Both the position numbers and the translations under genes were made by a program. Below the pieces are notes generated by a model. That model was given only the letters and a program-made list of their open reading frames with translations. It did not search any database and was not told the origin of the DNA. Source: Ptychodera flava (lineage: Eukaryota > Hemichordata > Enteropneusta > Ptychoderidae). From it: a stretch of 64,000 nt of DNA. Positions 23,317 to 35,900 of the stretch are shown here, one piece after another; positions within the stretch are counted from its first letter, which is position 1, and each line of letters starts with the position of its first letter. The stretch is from assembly GCF_041260155.1 (NCBI RefSeq), contig NC_091935.1, positions 39,889,303 through 39,953,302 on the forward strand, written 5' to 3'.

Positions 23317-24042
23317 GAAGTATACAGGTTGATGCACACTTGTTTGTCTTGGGTATAGTTATAATGGGGTAAAGTAACTGTGTAATGTTGTAGTATCATA
23401 TCGATAACTCGGGGTCAATAAAACCTGACTTTCGTCCGCGGGGGAAGTTTTGTCGAACGAATGCAACATTTGACCCGAGTTGCGGAACCTTTGACATATG
23501 ACATGATTTGTACCTTTTTTATCAACATATAGGTGACAAATTGTTATTTTCTACATTGCGGAGCTGTATCTGATGTTATGTTGCTTGTTATAGCCTAACG
23601 TTGAATTCTCAAACACCCATCAAACGGGGAGGTCACATGATCAGTGGCAATGTATTAGGAAGATGTGTAAAAGCCGGTAGCCAAAATTCATGAATGTATT
23701 TGATAAACTTGATATGTACAAACACATAATTATGGAAATATGATCCATCAAAACGATCACCAGCAAAATAATAAGTCACAAATAAAAATGTAAGTCATGC
23801 AGAAGTAATGAACACTGTATAGTCTCTTCTAAGTTATTGCACAGGTACATGTCACTTAATGACATTTGATATCGTGAAATAAAGTTGTGCATTCTTTGAT
23901 AAGGTATTAGTATACATTGAGGTCACGTGACAAGCGTCAAAGTGACAGGTTACATGTCTGCGTCACTCTGAGAAAAACGCTAGTTTGTACAACTAGTCGG
24001 TGAGTATTTTGATTCAAAGTCGTTTGGCAAACTCCATGAAGA

Positions 24043-25302
24043 ATGGGTCTCGACATTGGTGCTTGGAGAATTCGGATAGGCTGTTTTGTCCAACCAAGAA
24101 ATTGGAGAAACGTATCCGTCGATTTTTACTGCCCAACAACGACATGGGCGTATGCAAATGAGTTGGCGTACCGCCTCATGGCCTGCTTCATGGTATGTAC
24201 TTTCACTATTGTTGGTGCAGGTCTACTGATCTACACAACAAATCTATACTGGCAGTGGCTGGAAGACAGTGGAAGATTATGGCTTCTACATGTAACAACA
24301 AATTTCTGTCAGTCGAGTTTGACAACTGAAAGTTCATTTTGGAAGAGTTCAAGCTGCACTCCTCAAAGACCGACATCGGAATGTTGTGCGATACAGGTGC
24401 GGAACATGGCGCTATCCATGTTTACAACCACTGATTGCTCCGATCTTGGCATGCCGTTTGTTGTGCGATTGTTGCAACTGGCGGGTGATATAGAGCTCAA
24501 TCCCGGGCCAGAAAAGGATATCATCCAAGCAATGGAGTCACTGAAAGAAGATATACTCAGAGAAATGAAGAAAACAGGAAGAGAACTAAGGCAAGAAATG
24601 CAGGACTTGAAAAATAACCAATCCGAACTGAAAACTTCGTGTTCTACTTTGAAAAACGAATTCAGTGACGTAAAAAAATCTGTTCAATCAATCCAGTCAG
24701 AAATCAACGAACTAAAAGAAGATAACCGTGTTACTGGCTATGACCTTGCTGCAGTATCGCAAAAACTTGACGACATTTGCGAACGGTTAGATAGTCTGGA
24801 AGATGATACTGACAGATTAGAGTCTTTTTCGAGAAGAGACAACGCCCGGTTATATGGTGTCAGCGAAGAAGAAGGAGAGACTTTTGAACAGTGCAAGAAG
24901 AAAGTTGTTACGATCTTGAATGAAAAGGCAAACGATAAGATATGGGATGACAGGGATGTAGTTCGAGCGCATCGTGTATCGGTGAACTGGAAAGATCAAC
25001 CTCGTCCAATCGTCGTAAAGTTCCATCATTTTGACGATAAATTAACCGCACTGAGAGCAAGGCAGAAATTGAGAGATATCGGAGTAGGCATTGGCAACGA
25101 CTTAACGAAGCGACAACGAAAAACTTTGGCAGACCTTAGAAAGCAAGGCAAGTATGGATACTACAAGAACGGCAAATTGAAAATTTCTGACAAGAGGACA
25201 AGTGACAATGAAAGTTCGGTACAGAATGAAACGACTGTGAACAGTAATTTGCAACGTCCACAGACAAGACTACGGAGCCGAATGCAAGCTAGAACGGACT
25301 AG
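24043..25302 (+). CDS. LINE ORF1 protein: membrane segment, 2A-like motif, coiled coil, RNA-binding domain
   Basis: An intact 419-codon frame. Residues 45-65 form a hydrophobic membrane-type segment. Residues 148-156 read GDIELNPGP, the full D-x-E-x-NPG/P consensus of 2A-like peptides that make the ribosome skip the Gly155-Pro156 bond. Skipping would yield a 155-residue upstream product and a downstream product starting with Pro. Residues 157-265 are a heptad-rich acidic/basic coiled coil. Residues 266-390 resemble the RRM-like and C-terminal nucleic-acid-binding domains of L1-type ORF1 proteins (SRRDNARLYG, VVRAHRV, RPIVVKF, NDLTKRQR). 2A-like motifs are known from ORF1 of several invertebrate non-LTR elements. 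An intact frame suggests a recent insertion. Confidence 0.85.
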   Translation: MGLDIGAWRIRIGCFVQPRNWRNVSVDFYCPTTTWAYANELAYRLMACFMVCTFTIVGAGLLIYTTNLYWQWLEDSGRLWLLHVTTNFCQSSLTTESSFWKSSSCTPQRPTSECCAIQVRNMALSMFTTTDCSDLGMPFVVRLLQLAGDIELNPGPEKDIIQAMESLKEDILREMKKTGRELRQEMQDLKNNQSELKTSCSTLKNEFSDVKKSVQSIQSEINELKEDNRVTGYDLAAVSQKLDDICERLDSLEDDTDRLESFSRRDNARLYGVSEEEGETFEQCKKKVVTILNEKANDKIWDDRDVVRAHRVSVNWKDQPRPIVVKFHHFDDKLTALRARQKLRDIGVGIGNDLTKRQRKTLADLRKQGKYGYYKNGKLKISDKRTSDNESSVQNETTVNSNLQRPQTRLRSRMQARTD

Positions 25303-28300
25303 GGACTCGGCCGCGGCCCAAACTTAGACAAGGTAACATTCTTAACATGGAATGTACAAGGTCTCAAAAATAAATTGTGCTTTGATTTTGCCAACTATGT
25401 TCTGAACTTTGATGTTGTATCTTTCATTGAAACATGGTCAGAAAGTGTGTATCAGTTTGATACAAATTTTCCAGTTTTCATGTTTTTAACAAGATACGTA
25501 AGAGAACTACAAATATTGGTCGTTATCCGGGTGGTGTATGTACAATAATTAGAAACAATCTAGTTCCATACGTTAAACATATTGAATCAAAGCTTCATGA
25601 CTGTGTTTTCTTATTGTTTAATGGCAATATTTTTGCCCTTGAAAAAGATGTATTGTTTTGTTGTGTGTATATCTCACCACGCTATTCAAAAGTTTATGAC
25701 AATTTGTCTTCTACAGATGTCATCGAATTACTTAAAATGAATTGTCTGATATTCTTACAAATCTTCCAGAAGTGTACATTTATTGTTACTGGTGATTTCA
25801 ATGCCAGAACTGGTGAAGAACCTGATTATATTATGAATGACAATCCAGAGTATGTAATAAATTCCACATATGGTTATGACAATGACCCTTTCAATATGGT
25901 ACGAGTGTCAAAAGACAAAGATGTAAATTTGTATGGACGTTCACTGTTGTCATTATGTTGTACCTACAATTTGCATATTTTGAATGGTAGAGTTGGTTTC
26001 GATGCAAACAAAGGAGAATTCACTTGTGTTGCCAATGCTGGAACAAGTGTGGTTGATTACACATTGGCGTCTTCAGATCTTTTCACAAATGTCAAAAACT
26101 TTCCATTGAACTACGTAGCGAATCAGACCATTTTCCTATGTCATTTTCTTTAGCAGCAACCTTTATGCCATTGAAACCAAATACAAGGAGTGTAGTACAT
26201 ATGGGTGGCCATGTTTTACAAAAATGCACCTGGCGTCCTGAGAAAAGTTGGGAATTTTCAAGCCAATTACAAATATATATGAAAAATCATCATTTGGAAG
26301 ATAAATTTTTAGATCTTTCTGTTGATGTAAACAATTTAATTGAAAATGTACATGATGCTCTTATGAGTGTAGCAGAACAATGCAATATGGTTAAGGAGGC
26401 TTCGTTTCCCATGTCAAATCAGAGGCAGCAACTCCTTGGTTTGATAAAGAGTGTGCTTTTTTGAAGAAAAAGAAGTATGGTTTACTGAGAAAATTTAGAA
26501 ACAAGAGTGATACAACGGAGTTGAATCTTTACAAAGACGCTAGGGATGAGTTCAGAAATACCTGCCGAAACAAAAGACGTAATTTCTTTAGTGAGCAGAA
26601 GGCAAAACTGGGTGTTCTTGCCTTCACAGATTCAAAACAATTCTGGATGACTGTGAGACGTGCTACGTCTATTCGTATTTTTCAAAAGACTTGTAATATT
26701 ACACCAGAAGTATTTATGATTATTTTAGAAACCTTTTTGTAGAAAATGTATCTGTTGAAGATGATTTTCCTCTGTCTGACGACTTTAGAAGTACCTTGAG
26801 TTCAGCAGATGAGCCTGTAAATGATATAGATTGGGATATTCTCAATGGGCCGATTACTAATGATGAAATAGAAAAGGCAATCAGAAAACTGAAAAATGGT
26901 AAAGCAGCGGGTCCTGATTTGCTCTTAGGGGAGTTTTTTAAATCTACAAGTTCTTTTTTGATACCTTACTTAAATGTCCTGTTTAATAGACTTTTTGAAG
27001 CAAGTATTTTTCCAAAAGATTGGTCGAAAGCAATTATTGTCCCCTATATAAAAGCGGTTCAGCCGACTCTCCCGAAAACTACAGAGGTATATCCCTGTTA
27101 AGTGTTTTTAGTAAAATTTCACTTCTATTTTGAATAGTCGTCTCACATTTTGGGCTGAAGCATTGGGAAAGATTGATGAAACTCAGGCAGGTTTTCGACA
27201 CGGTTATTCTACGATAGATAACATCTTATCTTACAGTCTGTTATTCAGAAATATCTATCAAGAAAACGTGGAAAATTTTATTGTGCCTTCGTTGATTTTT
27301 CTAAAGCCTTTGATACTATTGAACGTCAAAGACTGTGGTTTATACTCTTACAGGGTGGTGTAAAGGGAAAAATGTTCAAAATGTTGAATGCTGTCTATAA
27401 AGAAGTCAAATTTTGTTTACGTACAAATATGCAATATTCAGAGTACTTTAGTTGCCCTGTCGGTGTCAGACAAGGATGTTTGCTCAGTCCATTTTTGTTT
27501 TCCTTTTTCATTAACGAGTTGACACATGAGATACAAAACAGTGGACAGCGTGGTATTCAACTCTCGCCTGATTTGACTGAAATATTGTGTTTACTTTTCG
27601 CTGATGATGTAGTTCTCTTTTCAGACACAATTATTGGCTTACAACTTCTTCTTAACTGTTTGAGTAGTTATTGTAGTAAATGGAAAATGACAGTCAATCT
27701 GAAAAAGACGAAAATTGTTGTTTTTAAAGCTGGAGGATATCTTTCAAAACACGAAAAGTGGTTTTTCAATGGTGATAGTGTTAATGTTGTATCCTATTAC
27801 AAGTACCTGGGTGTTATGTTTTCTTGTAGACTTTATTGGTCTGTGGCTACGAAAACACTAGCACAACAAGCTAAAAAAGTGCTTATGAGTATACATAGAG
27901 CGAGTAAAAAGACAGGCTCTTTCTCATGTGATGTATATTTTAAGATTTTTGATGCTATGGTCTTACCAATCCTTACATACGGTTCAGAAGTATGGGGATA
28001 CACACAATACGATTACCTAGAAAGAATCCAGTATCTAGCATGTAAGCTATTCTTAGGAGTCTCATGTAACACACCAAATGTTGCCATTTTAGGTGAGTGT
28101 GGCAGATATCCTATTTATCTGCATATAGCGAAAAATGTGTGAAATATTAGTGCAGGCTTTTAAGAATGCCAAACGATCGCTATCCAAAGAAATGTTACCA
28201 GATGCTTTATTATATTGACAAGTCTGGTACGAGGTTAAAACCCACATGGGTACATCATGTGAAAAATCTACTTTATCTGTGTAATCTACATGATGTATGG

Positions 28301-28803
28301 GATAACCAGGAAGTTCTTGATGAGAGCATTTTTATGAGTACTTTTATAGAGAATTTTAAAAGTTATTTGTATAATACCTGGTACAGTGAAATATGTACTC
28401 TCGACAAACTTTCATGTTATCGGGAATTTAAGAGCTCTCTTGTACCGGAAAAGTATCTTTCCACTGTGAAAATTAAGATACATATGGTTATGCTAGCCCG
28501 TTTAAGATGCTCTTCTCATCACTTACGAATTGAAACAGATAGGAAACTAAAAATGATGTACATGAACGAATATGTTTGTTATGCGATAGGAACGAGGTTG
28601 AAAACGAGTACCACTTTGTTTTACTGTGTAACTTTTTCGATAGTTTAAGGGTGAAATATATTCCCCGTTATTATTTCAATCCTCCGACAGAGAGAAAATT
28701 CATATCTCTGATGCAATCACTTGATCCTAATATAATTCAGCGTCTAGCAGCATTTACATTTCATGCTATGAAATTAAGAAAAGAGACTACTGAACAGTAC
28801 TAA
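25303..28803 (+). pseudogene. LINE ORF2: APE endonuclease plus reverse transcriptase, frameshifted
   Basis: It starts in the same frame as ORF1 directly after its UAG. The endonuclease begins with FLTWNVQGLKNKL (25339-25377) and has IETW near 25430, GDFNAR near 25792 and the catalytic SDH motif near 26125, where a frameshift occurs. RT signatures follow: GKAAGPD (26900), QAGFRHGYST (27185), an FVDFSKAFD-like motif A split by a frameshift near 27290-27315, GVRQGCLLSP (27460), LLFADDVVLF (27590) and YKYLGV (27800). The C-terminal part ends at TAA 28801-28803. Frameshifts near 25490, 26130, 26450, 27050, 27290 and 28140 prevent a single product. Confidence 0.85.
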
Positions 28804-28915
28804 GATTGTTGAGTACGTTTTTGTACTATGTACCTGTCAATTTATGTACTTTCCTTCATGTAATGTTAGAGTGTATTGGGCCGATGGCCTTAAATCACTG
28901 AATAAAAGACCTTAT

Positions 28916-29500
28916 AGTATACATTGAATATTCTAAAGGTTTGTCGTTTTCTAAATGAACCTTTGTAAAATTATAGCAAGATAAGTGCCGATTTGCTATG
29001 GGCACCCATTGATAGCAGAATGCACTAAGGTCAGTTGGCCATTCACGTCAATTGGAAGGCGCCCTGTAGTAGCACTGTGGGACTGCAATTTCTGCAAAAT
29101 GATGGCAACAGAATTACTATAATGGTCAAAAACGAAAAAATGGGAGGGGTGTCAATAGTCAAATAGAGGACCCCTAATGACACCCATTGGTGTTGGCCGC
29201 CTGCACTATGGGACTGCAAAATGATGACTTGTGAAGCAGGTGAAGCTATAGAATTGTTTTGGTTTTCTAGGTAGAATATATGTTGTGAAGAATAACTGAG
29301 CTAAGTTTGGATGAATTTGGAGGCGAAACAACGGGAGGGGTGTCAATAGCCAAATAGAGGTCCAGTTTGCTATTTACACCCGGATGTCGATAGACTGGCC
29401 ATAAACCAACAACAACGTCGATAACATTCTTCAATTCATCCCTGAATTCATTTAAGCTTAACGATCTTCTGTGCATTGCTGAGTGCGATTTCCGACGGAA
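28916..29500. repeat. Short diverged direct repeats, no gene
   Basis: GGGAGGGGTGTCAATAG and CAAATAGAGG occur twice (near 29142 and 29333), and related blocks with GCACCCATTG and ACACCCATTGG occur near 29000 and 29180. This looks like an old repeat arranged in tandem. Confidence 0.5.
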
Positions 29501-29947
29501 CCTTTGCTTTCGCATTTTGTGAGGAAAATTAAATGCATACCGCACAGCGGCCGTCGGGTATCGATTCTACAAGCGGCTGCGGAAAAATGCAGAAGCCACG
29601 GATACTCTTCAGCCTGGCCTTCGCCTGTGAACTGGGATCCCGGTATGAGATACGCATCTACCGTGATCTACCGGGCGCAGCCCAGCTCCAGTTGTGCACA
29701 CAGGCGCCAGTGGGCTAAGTAGTTTGCTCGATCGATCGATTTTCTGCTCTATCTATCGATCCCGTACTCGATCTATCCGCCACTGTATTAAACCTTAGCT
29801 GCCTAAAGTTGCCTGTGGTTGTGCGTCTTATCAAATTCGTTTAGCTGAAGCTGGAGGGAGCAGCTTGTCAGCTGGTGGACTGTGAACTCTTCGGAGGTCA
29901 CCGGGCATGCTCACTGGATCATACATTACACCGGTCAAGATTCCAAG
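29501..29947 (+). promoter_or_regulatory. CpG-richer upstream region of the LEPROT-like gene
   Basis: Base composition becomes GC- and CpG-richer than its surroundings between about 29530 and 29910, immediately upstream of the start codon. No TATA box stands out, which fits a housekeeping promoter. Overlapping open frames at 29483-29722 and 29533-29718 show no homology. Confidence 0.4.
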
Positions 29948-32900
29948 ATGGCGGGCATCAAAAGTAAGAATGAGATGTTTACGTTTTGTGTCGTTAGCTC
30001 GTTTACCTTCAAAACCCGATTCTGAAATTACGTGGCTGGAATCAATGTTATTTTCAGTCGATATTGAATTACATGAAAACATTATCACGCGTCAACGATG
30101 TCCACTTGATGATATTAATGTTTGGATGTGATAAATAGTGGTTCAGCTAAAACAGTGACTCATTTTGATTTTCTCTGCTGATTGTTTTTCACAGTATGTT
30201 AGTTTAGAGTAAAATCGAGACAGACTACGTCTGTCCCAATTTAATTTTTCGCTGAAGAAATTCGAAAGAATGTCGCGATACGACAAAGTGTCTTTGATAC
30301 TATCATCAAAGTGGTATAGATTGCAACAGATGATCGTCGACAAATAAAACAGACACTTCACAGTCTAATAATGAGCCAGTCGTATGACTCATAGTCATTC
30401 AATACGCGGTCTCCAAGTACCATTTTCTCAAGGCGTAATTTAAATAAATTGAAAATAAAAACTATCTCTATTTTACTTGTAGATATTTATTGGCTTGTAT
30501 AATTAAACCGGGGAAACTGCTAATTTGTATTGAAAGCGTGCAGGAAGTAGTATGAAATGTAGCCCTGCGTACGATGCTGTGTGTTCCGCTACAGCTAATA
30601 CCCCGCTCACCACAAGCGGGGCTATTAGCTGTAGCGGAACACACAGCATCGTACGCAGGGCTATATGAAATGTTATGTTACCAGTCTATATCGAAGCTGG
30701 GTTAGGTTAACTTAGGGTCAGGTAACGGTAATTTATTATCAGATCATATCATTTTGACATTAATGTTATATTAATGTTGAGCATCTAACTGGATCACAAA
30801 TATTAGAAAATTCATGGATATGTTGAACAGGGTAGTGGAATTTTACTTCAGTGGATATGCATTGCCCCAGACTATGATTCGGCAAGACTTCCTACAGCCT
30901 TTCAGGGGAACTGTCCTTGGAGGAAGCACATCAAATCCAACCTTGAAAGGATTTCGAATCGAGGTTATGGTTAGTTAAAGGGTTGATTAAAAACGTTGTG
31001 CATCCCACCAAAAGAAAGAGGATTGGGCAGGGAAGAAGCTTGTTCTATCATGTAGGACATATTCTGGCTCATTTGATGGTTTCAATTTGGAAATGTGGAT
31101 AATTTTCCTTTGCTGAATCAGTGTTATTAATTGTTGCAATGTACATCATATCACACTCAGTGAGTGCCTTGTATGAGTGCCTTTGTCCTAATAGTGAACT
31201 CTAAACATGCATATTCATGAGCCAAAGTGACACTATTTATGTGCCAAATGCATGTATCATTGTGATACTAAAGATGAGTGAAAATTTAAAAAAATCAAAC
31301 CGGGGATCATAAAAAAGGGAAAGATATTTCAAAAAACCTTGCAAAAGTGGCTCATTTGACATTTCCAATGCATGATTAAAACAGGGTTTGATGTTTTCAA
31401 TACTATGTGAGTGACACTGTGATAGTTGTTCATTTCAATGTGTTTGAGCCTTTGTTGTACCACCCCTTTCCTGAAATGGATTCTGCTGTATGCAAAGGTT
31501 GTTACCTACACGCTGTGACATGAAACAATGAATATTCAGTAGATTCAACTAGGCCTGAGCCAGACTTGCAGGTTAAAACCAGACTGAGAGAAAGTACAGT
31601 ACAGCTGGTATGATCCGCCATGTGTGAGGCAGATAAGAACACTGTCTGTGGTAAATGAAATGTACTTTCCATGTTCAAAATTAATTTGATATGTTTGCTA
31701 ATTATCTTAATATCATGTCATTTCAACTGGACATCTACAAATTTGGCATACAATGATACATTAATGACATTCATCACCATGATTGATTAGAAACTATTTC
31801 TAACCGTCATATCAAAACTGTGTCACTAATTTAGCACTCTCCTGGTTTTGTTTCTCTTTCATGTTCAATTACAACTTTCTACTGCAATATATGAATAGGG
31901 TAAGTTGTAATTTTTCCCTCGTTGTATATTTTTGTTGAATTTATTGATTTACTCTGCCAATAGTGTTTTGCATTTGCTTATTCTGTTCTTAATTTAGCAC
32001 ATTTCATGAAAACGACCAGCAAAAGCTAACCAGCAGTAGTGAGGCTGTGTTACACTGGTGGTGGAGAGAATGTTGTTACAAATTAGAATCAACAAAATAG
32101 GTCATACCATTGTCGTTTGAAGTCACATGAATCAACAGTTTTTACAAGTGGCAAAGGAGCTTGACTGTTTGGATACACCCTCTATGCTATATGTCTGTGT
32201 AGAATTAGATCAGTTTTACAGTATTACACTTCAAATCACAGTATTAAGACATCTATTCAATGCATTTATTACAGTTTGATAGTGTTGGCATTCAGTCTTT
32301 CCTGTGGTTTAACACTGGTAGTACTTGGATGTGCTCTGAAGCCATACGGGTATGTAATATATATTTCATATCATTGACTTTCCATTCGATGTAGTCAATG
32401 CATGGTTCATGAACATCTACTGAAATTTGCGATATCACCTTCCCTGTTTTTACAATTAAAATAAATTACTGGTTTTGCTGGTAGGTACATGTAGCGTTTG
32501 TTGTAGGGTTTGCAATGAAGTTCTATCAAGTTCAGTTCTCAACTATTCAATTTGATTCATTTACTTCAGATCAACATGCAGGCCATTGAAAATGACTTGA
32601 TAATGAATACACACGTTATCTAACATTTCCATTGAAAGTCATCAGCAATTGAAATTATCTGACTGTAATTTGCATGATTGTTGTATATGTGAGTGAAAGG
32701 TTTTGATAACATGGAAAAAAATAATTCACCCATTTTGTTACTTTCTGTGCGCCTCAAATATGAGAGAGGCAACAGTGTCAAGTTCATGTATGATTCCATT
32801 GTTTTGTAGATTCCATGCTGTGATTAGGCTTTATATATATGTATGTATAGCACTTCTATATATAACACATATTATATATGATTATTTACAGACAATGGTG

Positions 32901-35900
32901 GCCACTATTTGTCCTATTCTTCTACGTATTGTGTCCAGTACCGACTGTTATAGCAAGAAAATACTCCCCTGATCTGTCAGGTGGCGCTAGCAGTGCACTT
33001 ATTGAATACTGTATCTTTCTGACTACTGGTATTGTAGTTTCTGCCTATGGACTTCCACTAGTATTGGCCCATACAGGCGCTGTAAGTTGTTTATAATGTA
33101 CATTTTTGATGTCATCAACTTTTCCCATGGTTTTCCACATATTAACAATTACTGAGATAGCACATTATGTTTGTAAATAAGTACATGTAGATTTTGGTTT
33201 CAAGCTATGTTTTATGGTAATAGGATAAGATCCCCTTTGATCATCAGTCAATAGTGGTGCCACACTATAATAATAATAATAATAATGTTTTATTCCCATT
33301 CCAAAATGTGAAAAAATACTTATAAAAACATTCATATAAAGAAAGTATCACGACATGTCTGGGAAAACGAGAGTGAAAAATAGTTGTCTAGCAACTAATC
33401 TGGTTCACTCCCAAGTATCTGATTGTTTGACAAATTCCCAGTACAGGCTGACTATTATGGCTGAAATTACATGAATGTGCAGATTAACCTTTAAATCAGT
33501 AGCTCAGTATCGAGACGTACAGTTCTCAGGAAGACAAAATAGCAGATGTATATGACATATACTTGGACAGTTATTATAAACAGAAATCATTTCAAAATTT
33601 GCTAAATCGAAATATATGTGAAAATGAAAACCATGGGACCAAACTATGTTGGTGCCATGACTGGTAGTATGATCATTTAATACCACTTCATACATCCAAA
33701 CTGTTTGTTCATTGTTTGTTGCCATGTACACATTAAGGAAATAAGAATACTGGTACACATGGTTTTAAACCACATTGGTTACTGCCTAGTGCAATGTTGA
33801 AAACAATTGTACTGACCTCAACATGTTTGTCTTATATGCCAAAGTTTCAAACCATAGGCATAACTTTACTCATAGCTGTGAAGAGTCATAGCAATGCATA
33901 TACCAATACTGAAAAATCCTCAATGAAAATTTATGTAATTTACTGGTATGCTTGAAAGAATTCTGCTTTTATGTGAGTGTTCAAGATGGCATAGTTTGTT
34001 ATCTTGTGCGGTGACCATAGAGTGACTTTGTTGACAGTAGTGAAACTCAAAACAATTGAATATACAACAATAAGTTGAAAGAAATCCATCATACATGAGT
34101 ATGGTCATAAACGTTACTACACCTACATAGGATTAATTGAAAACATGAGTTTTAGGGAAGTCTTTGCAGCCTCAATGAGGAAATGAAGTGACAGAGGTCA
34201 AATATGTTAGTGAATGGTACTCAACATTGTTCCTCTGTGTCTCAGGGTTTTGTTGTGTATAACTGTGTAGCTAGATTGTATTACATGTTAGTGAAAACAA
34301 TTTTTTTTGTAGCTCCCATAGCCATATGTATATATGGCAATGGAAGGTATTCTTATAGGCTAGGGAAATGTCTGTATGTCTGTATGTCTGTATGTCTGTA
34401 TGTCTGTCCGTCAACATCAAAAACTCCAAAACCGCTGTACATTTCATCTTGATATTTGGTGTGTACATGGATGATGGGCTGTAGATGAGATTTTGTTCAA
34501 ATGAAGTTGTCATTGCCAAAAATATGCAAATTAAGTGAAAAAATGTAAAAACAGTCAAAATTGAAAAAACTCAATAACCACTGAGCAGATTACATGAAAA
34601 ATTAGCATGTAAGTACTTTGGGCTGACATGAAATGATTGTGCACATCTTGGGTCAGTATCTTGGACTTGCTATTTTCATGAATTTTTTGTAATTTTCTCC
34701 CATTTTTGGTCAAAAAATCTCCTGCTCTGAAACCACAAGTCCGATTGATTTGAAACTTGGTATGGAAGTGCATAGGAGTGACCTTTCCCAAATTTGGGCA
34801 AATCGTGGTGAAATTTGCATATTTTTAGTTTACACGTCCATAGACTCCCATGTATAAGGCAGATCTCCATAGACTCCCATGTATAAGGCCATGAAAAATA
34901 AAAATTTAGTTTCTCATCGTATTCATGTTGCAAAAAGGATGCAGTGCCACAATTTTTAGTCCCCATGGATGAAGTCCAGTGAGCTTATAGATTGGATCAT
35001 GTCCGTCTGTTCGTCCATCCGTGAGTCCATCCGTTCACGCAGATATCTCGGATATTTTGACAAAATGTCATGTGACCTTGATGACCTTTGATCTCAAATA
35101 TACATATTTGTCCATAACTCAGTAACCACAAGTGCTACCACCCTTCATATATGGTATGATGGGACAGCTTATGACGCCACATATTGTACCTCATTAATTA
35201 TGCACATATCTAATTTTGAGCGAGCCAATAGAGCTAGAGGTATGATTTTTGGTATATAGGGATAACTTAGCAAAACAATTTTTTTGACAAAATGTCACGT
35301 GACCTCAGTGACCTTTGACCTCAAATATACATATTTGTCCATAACTCAGTAACCACAAGTGCTACAGCCTTCATGTATGGTATGATGGGACAGCTTATGA
35401 CGCCACATATTGTACCTCATTAATTATGCACATATCTAATTTTGAGCGAGCCAATAGAGCTAGAGGTCTGATTTTTGGTATATAGGGATAACTTAGCAAA
35501 ACAATTTTTTGACAAAATGTCATGTGACCTTGGTGACTTTGACCTCAAATATACACATTTGTCCATAACTCAGTAACCACAAGTGCTACACACCTTCATG
35601 TATGGTATGATGGGACAGCTTATGACGCCACATATTGTACCTCATTAATTATGCACATATCTAATTTTGAGCGAGCCAATAGAGCTAGAGGTCTGATTTT
35701 TGGTATATAGGGATAACTTAGCAAAACAATTTTTTTGACAAAATGTCACGTGACCTCGGTGACCTTTGACCTCAAATATACATATTTGTCCATAACTCGG
35801 TAACCACAAGTGCTACACCCTTCATGTTTGGTATGATTGGACACCTTATGACGCCACATAGTGTACCTCAATAATTATGCGCATATCTTATTCTGAGCGA

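Larger units (their letters stand above)
23990..28915 (+). mobile_element. Nearly full-length APE-type non-LTR retrotransposon with 2A-like motif
   Basis: The order is a short 5' region, intact ORF1 (24043-25302), degenerate ORF2 with APE endonuclease and reverse transcriptase (25303-28803), and a short 3' UTR ending in a GAATAAAAG tail near 28915. This layout and the ORF2 motifs fit the CR1/L2/Crack group. The 5' boundary is estimated. The only damage I can see is in ORF2, in the form of about six frameshifts. Confidence 0.8.

Noticed and set aside
29483..29722. Overlapping frames upstream of the LEPROT-like gene
   Set aside because: They are open because of the GC-rich promoter region; no homology recognised.
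34204..34452. 82-codon frame with a VCMSVCLYVC repeat
   Set aside because: It is produced by a CTGTATGT tandem run within an intron repeat.
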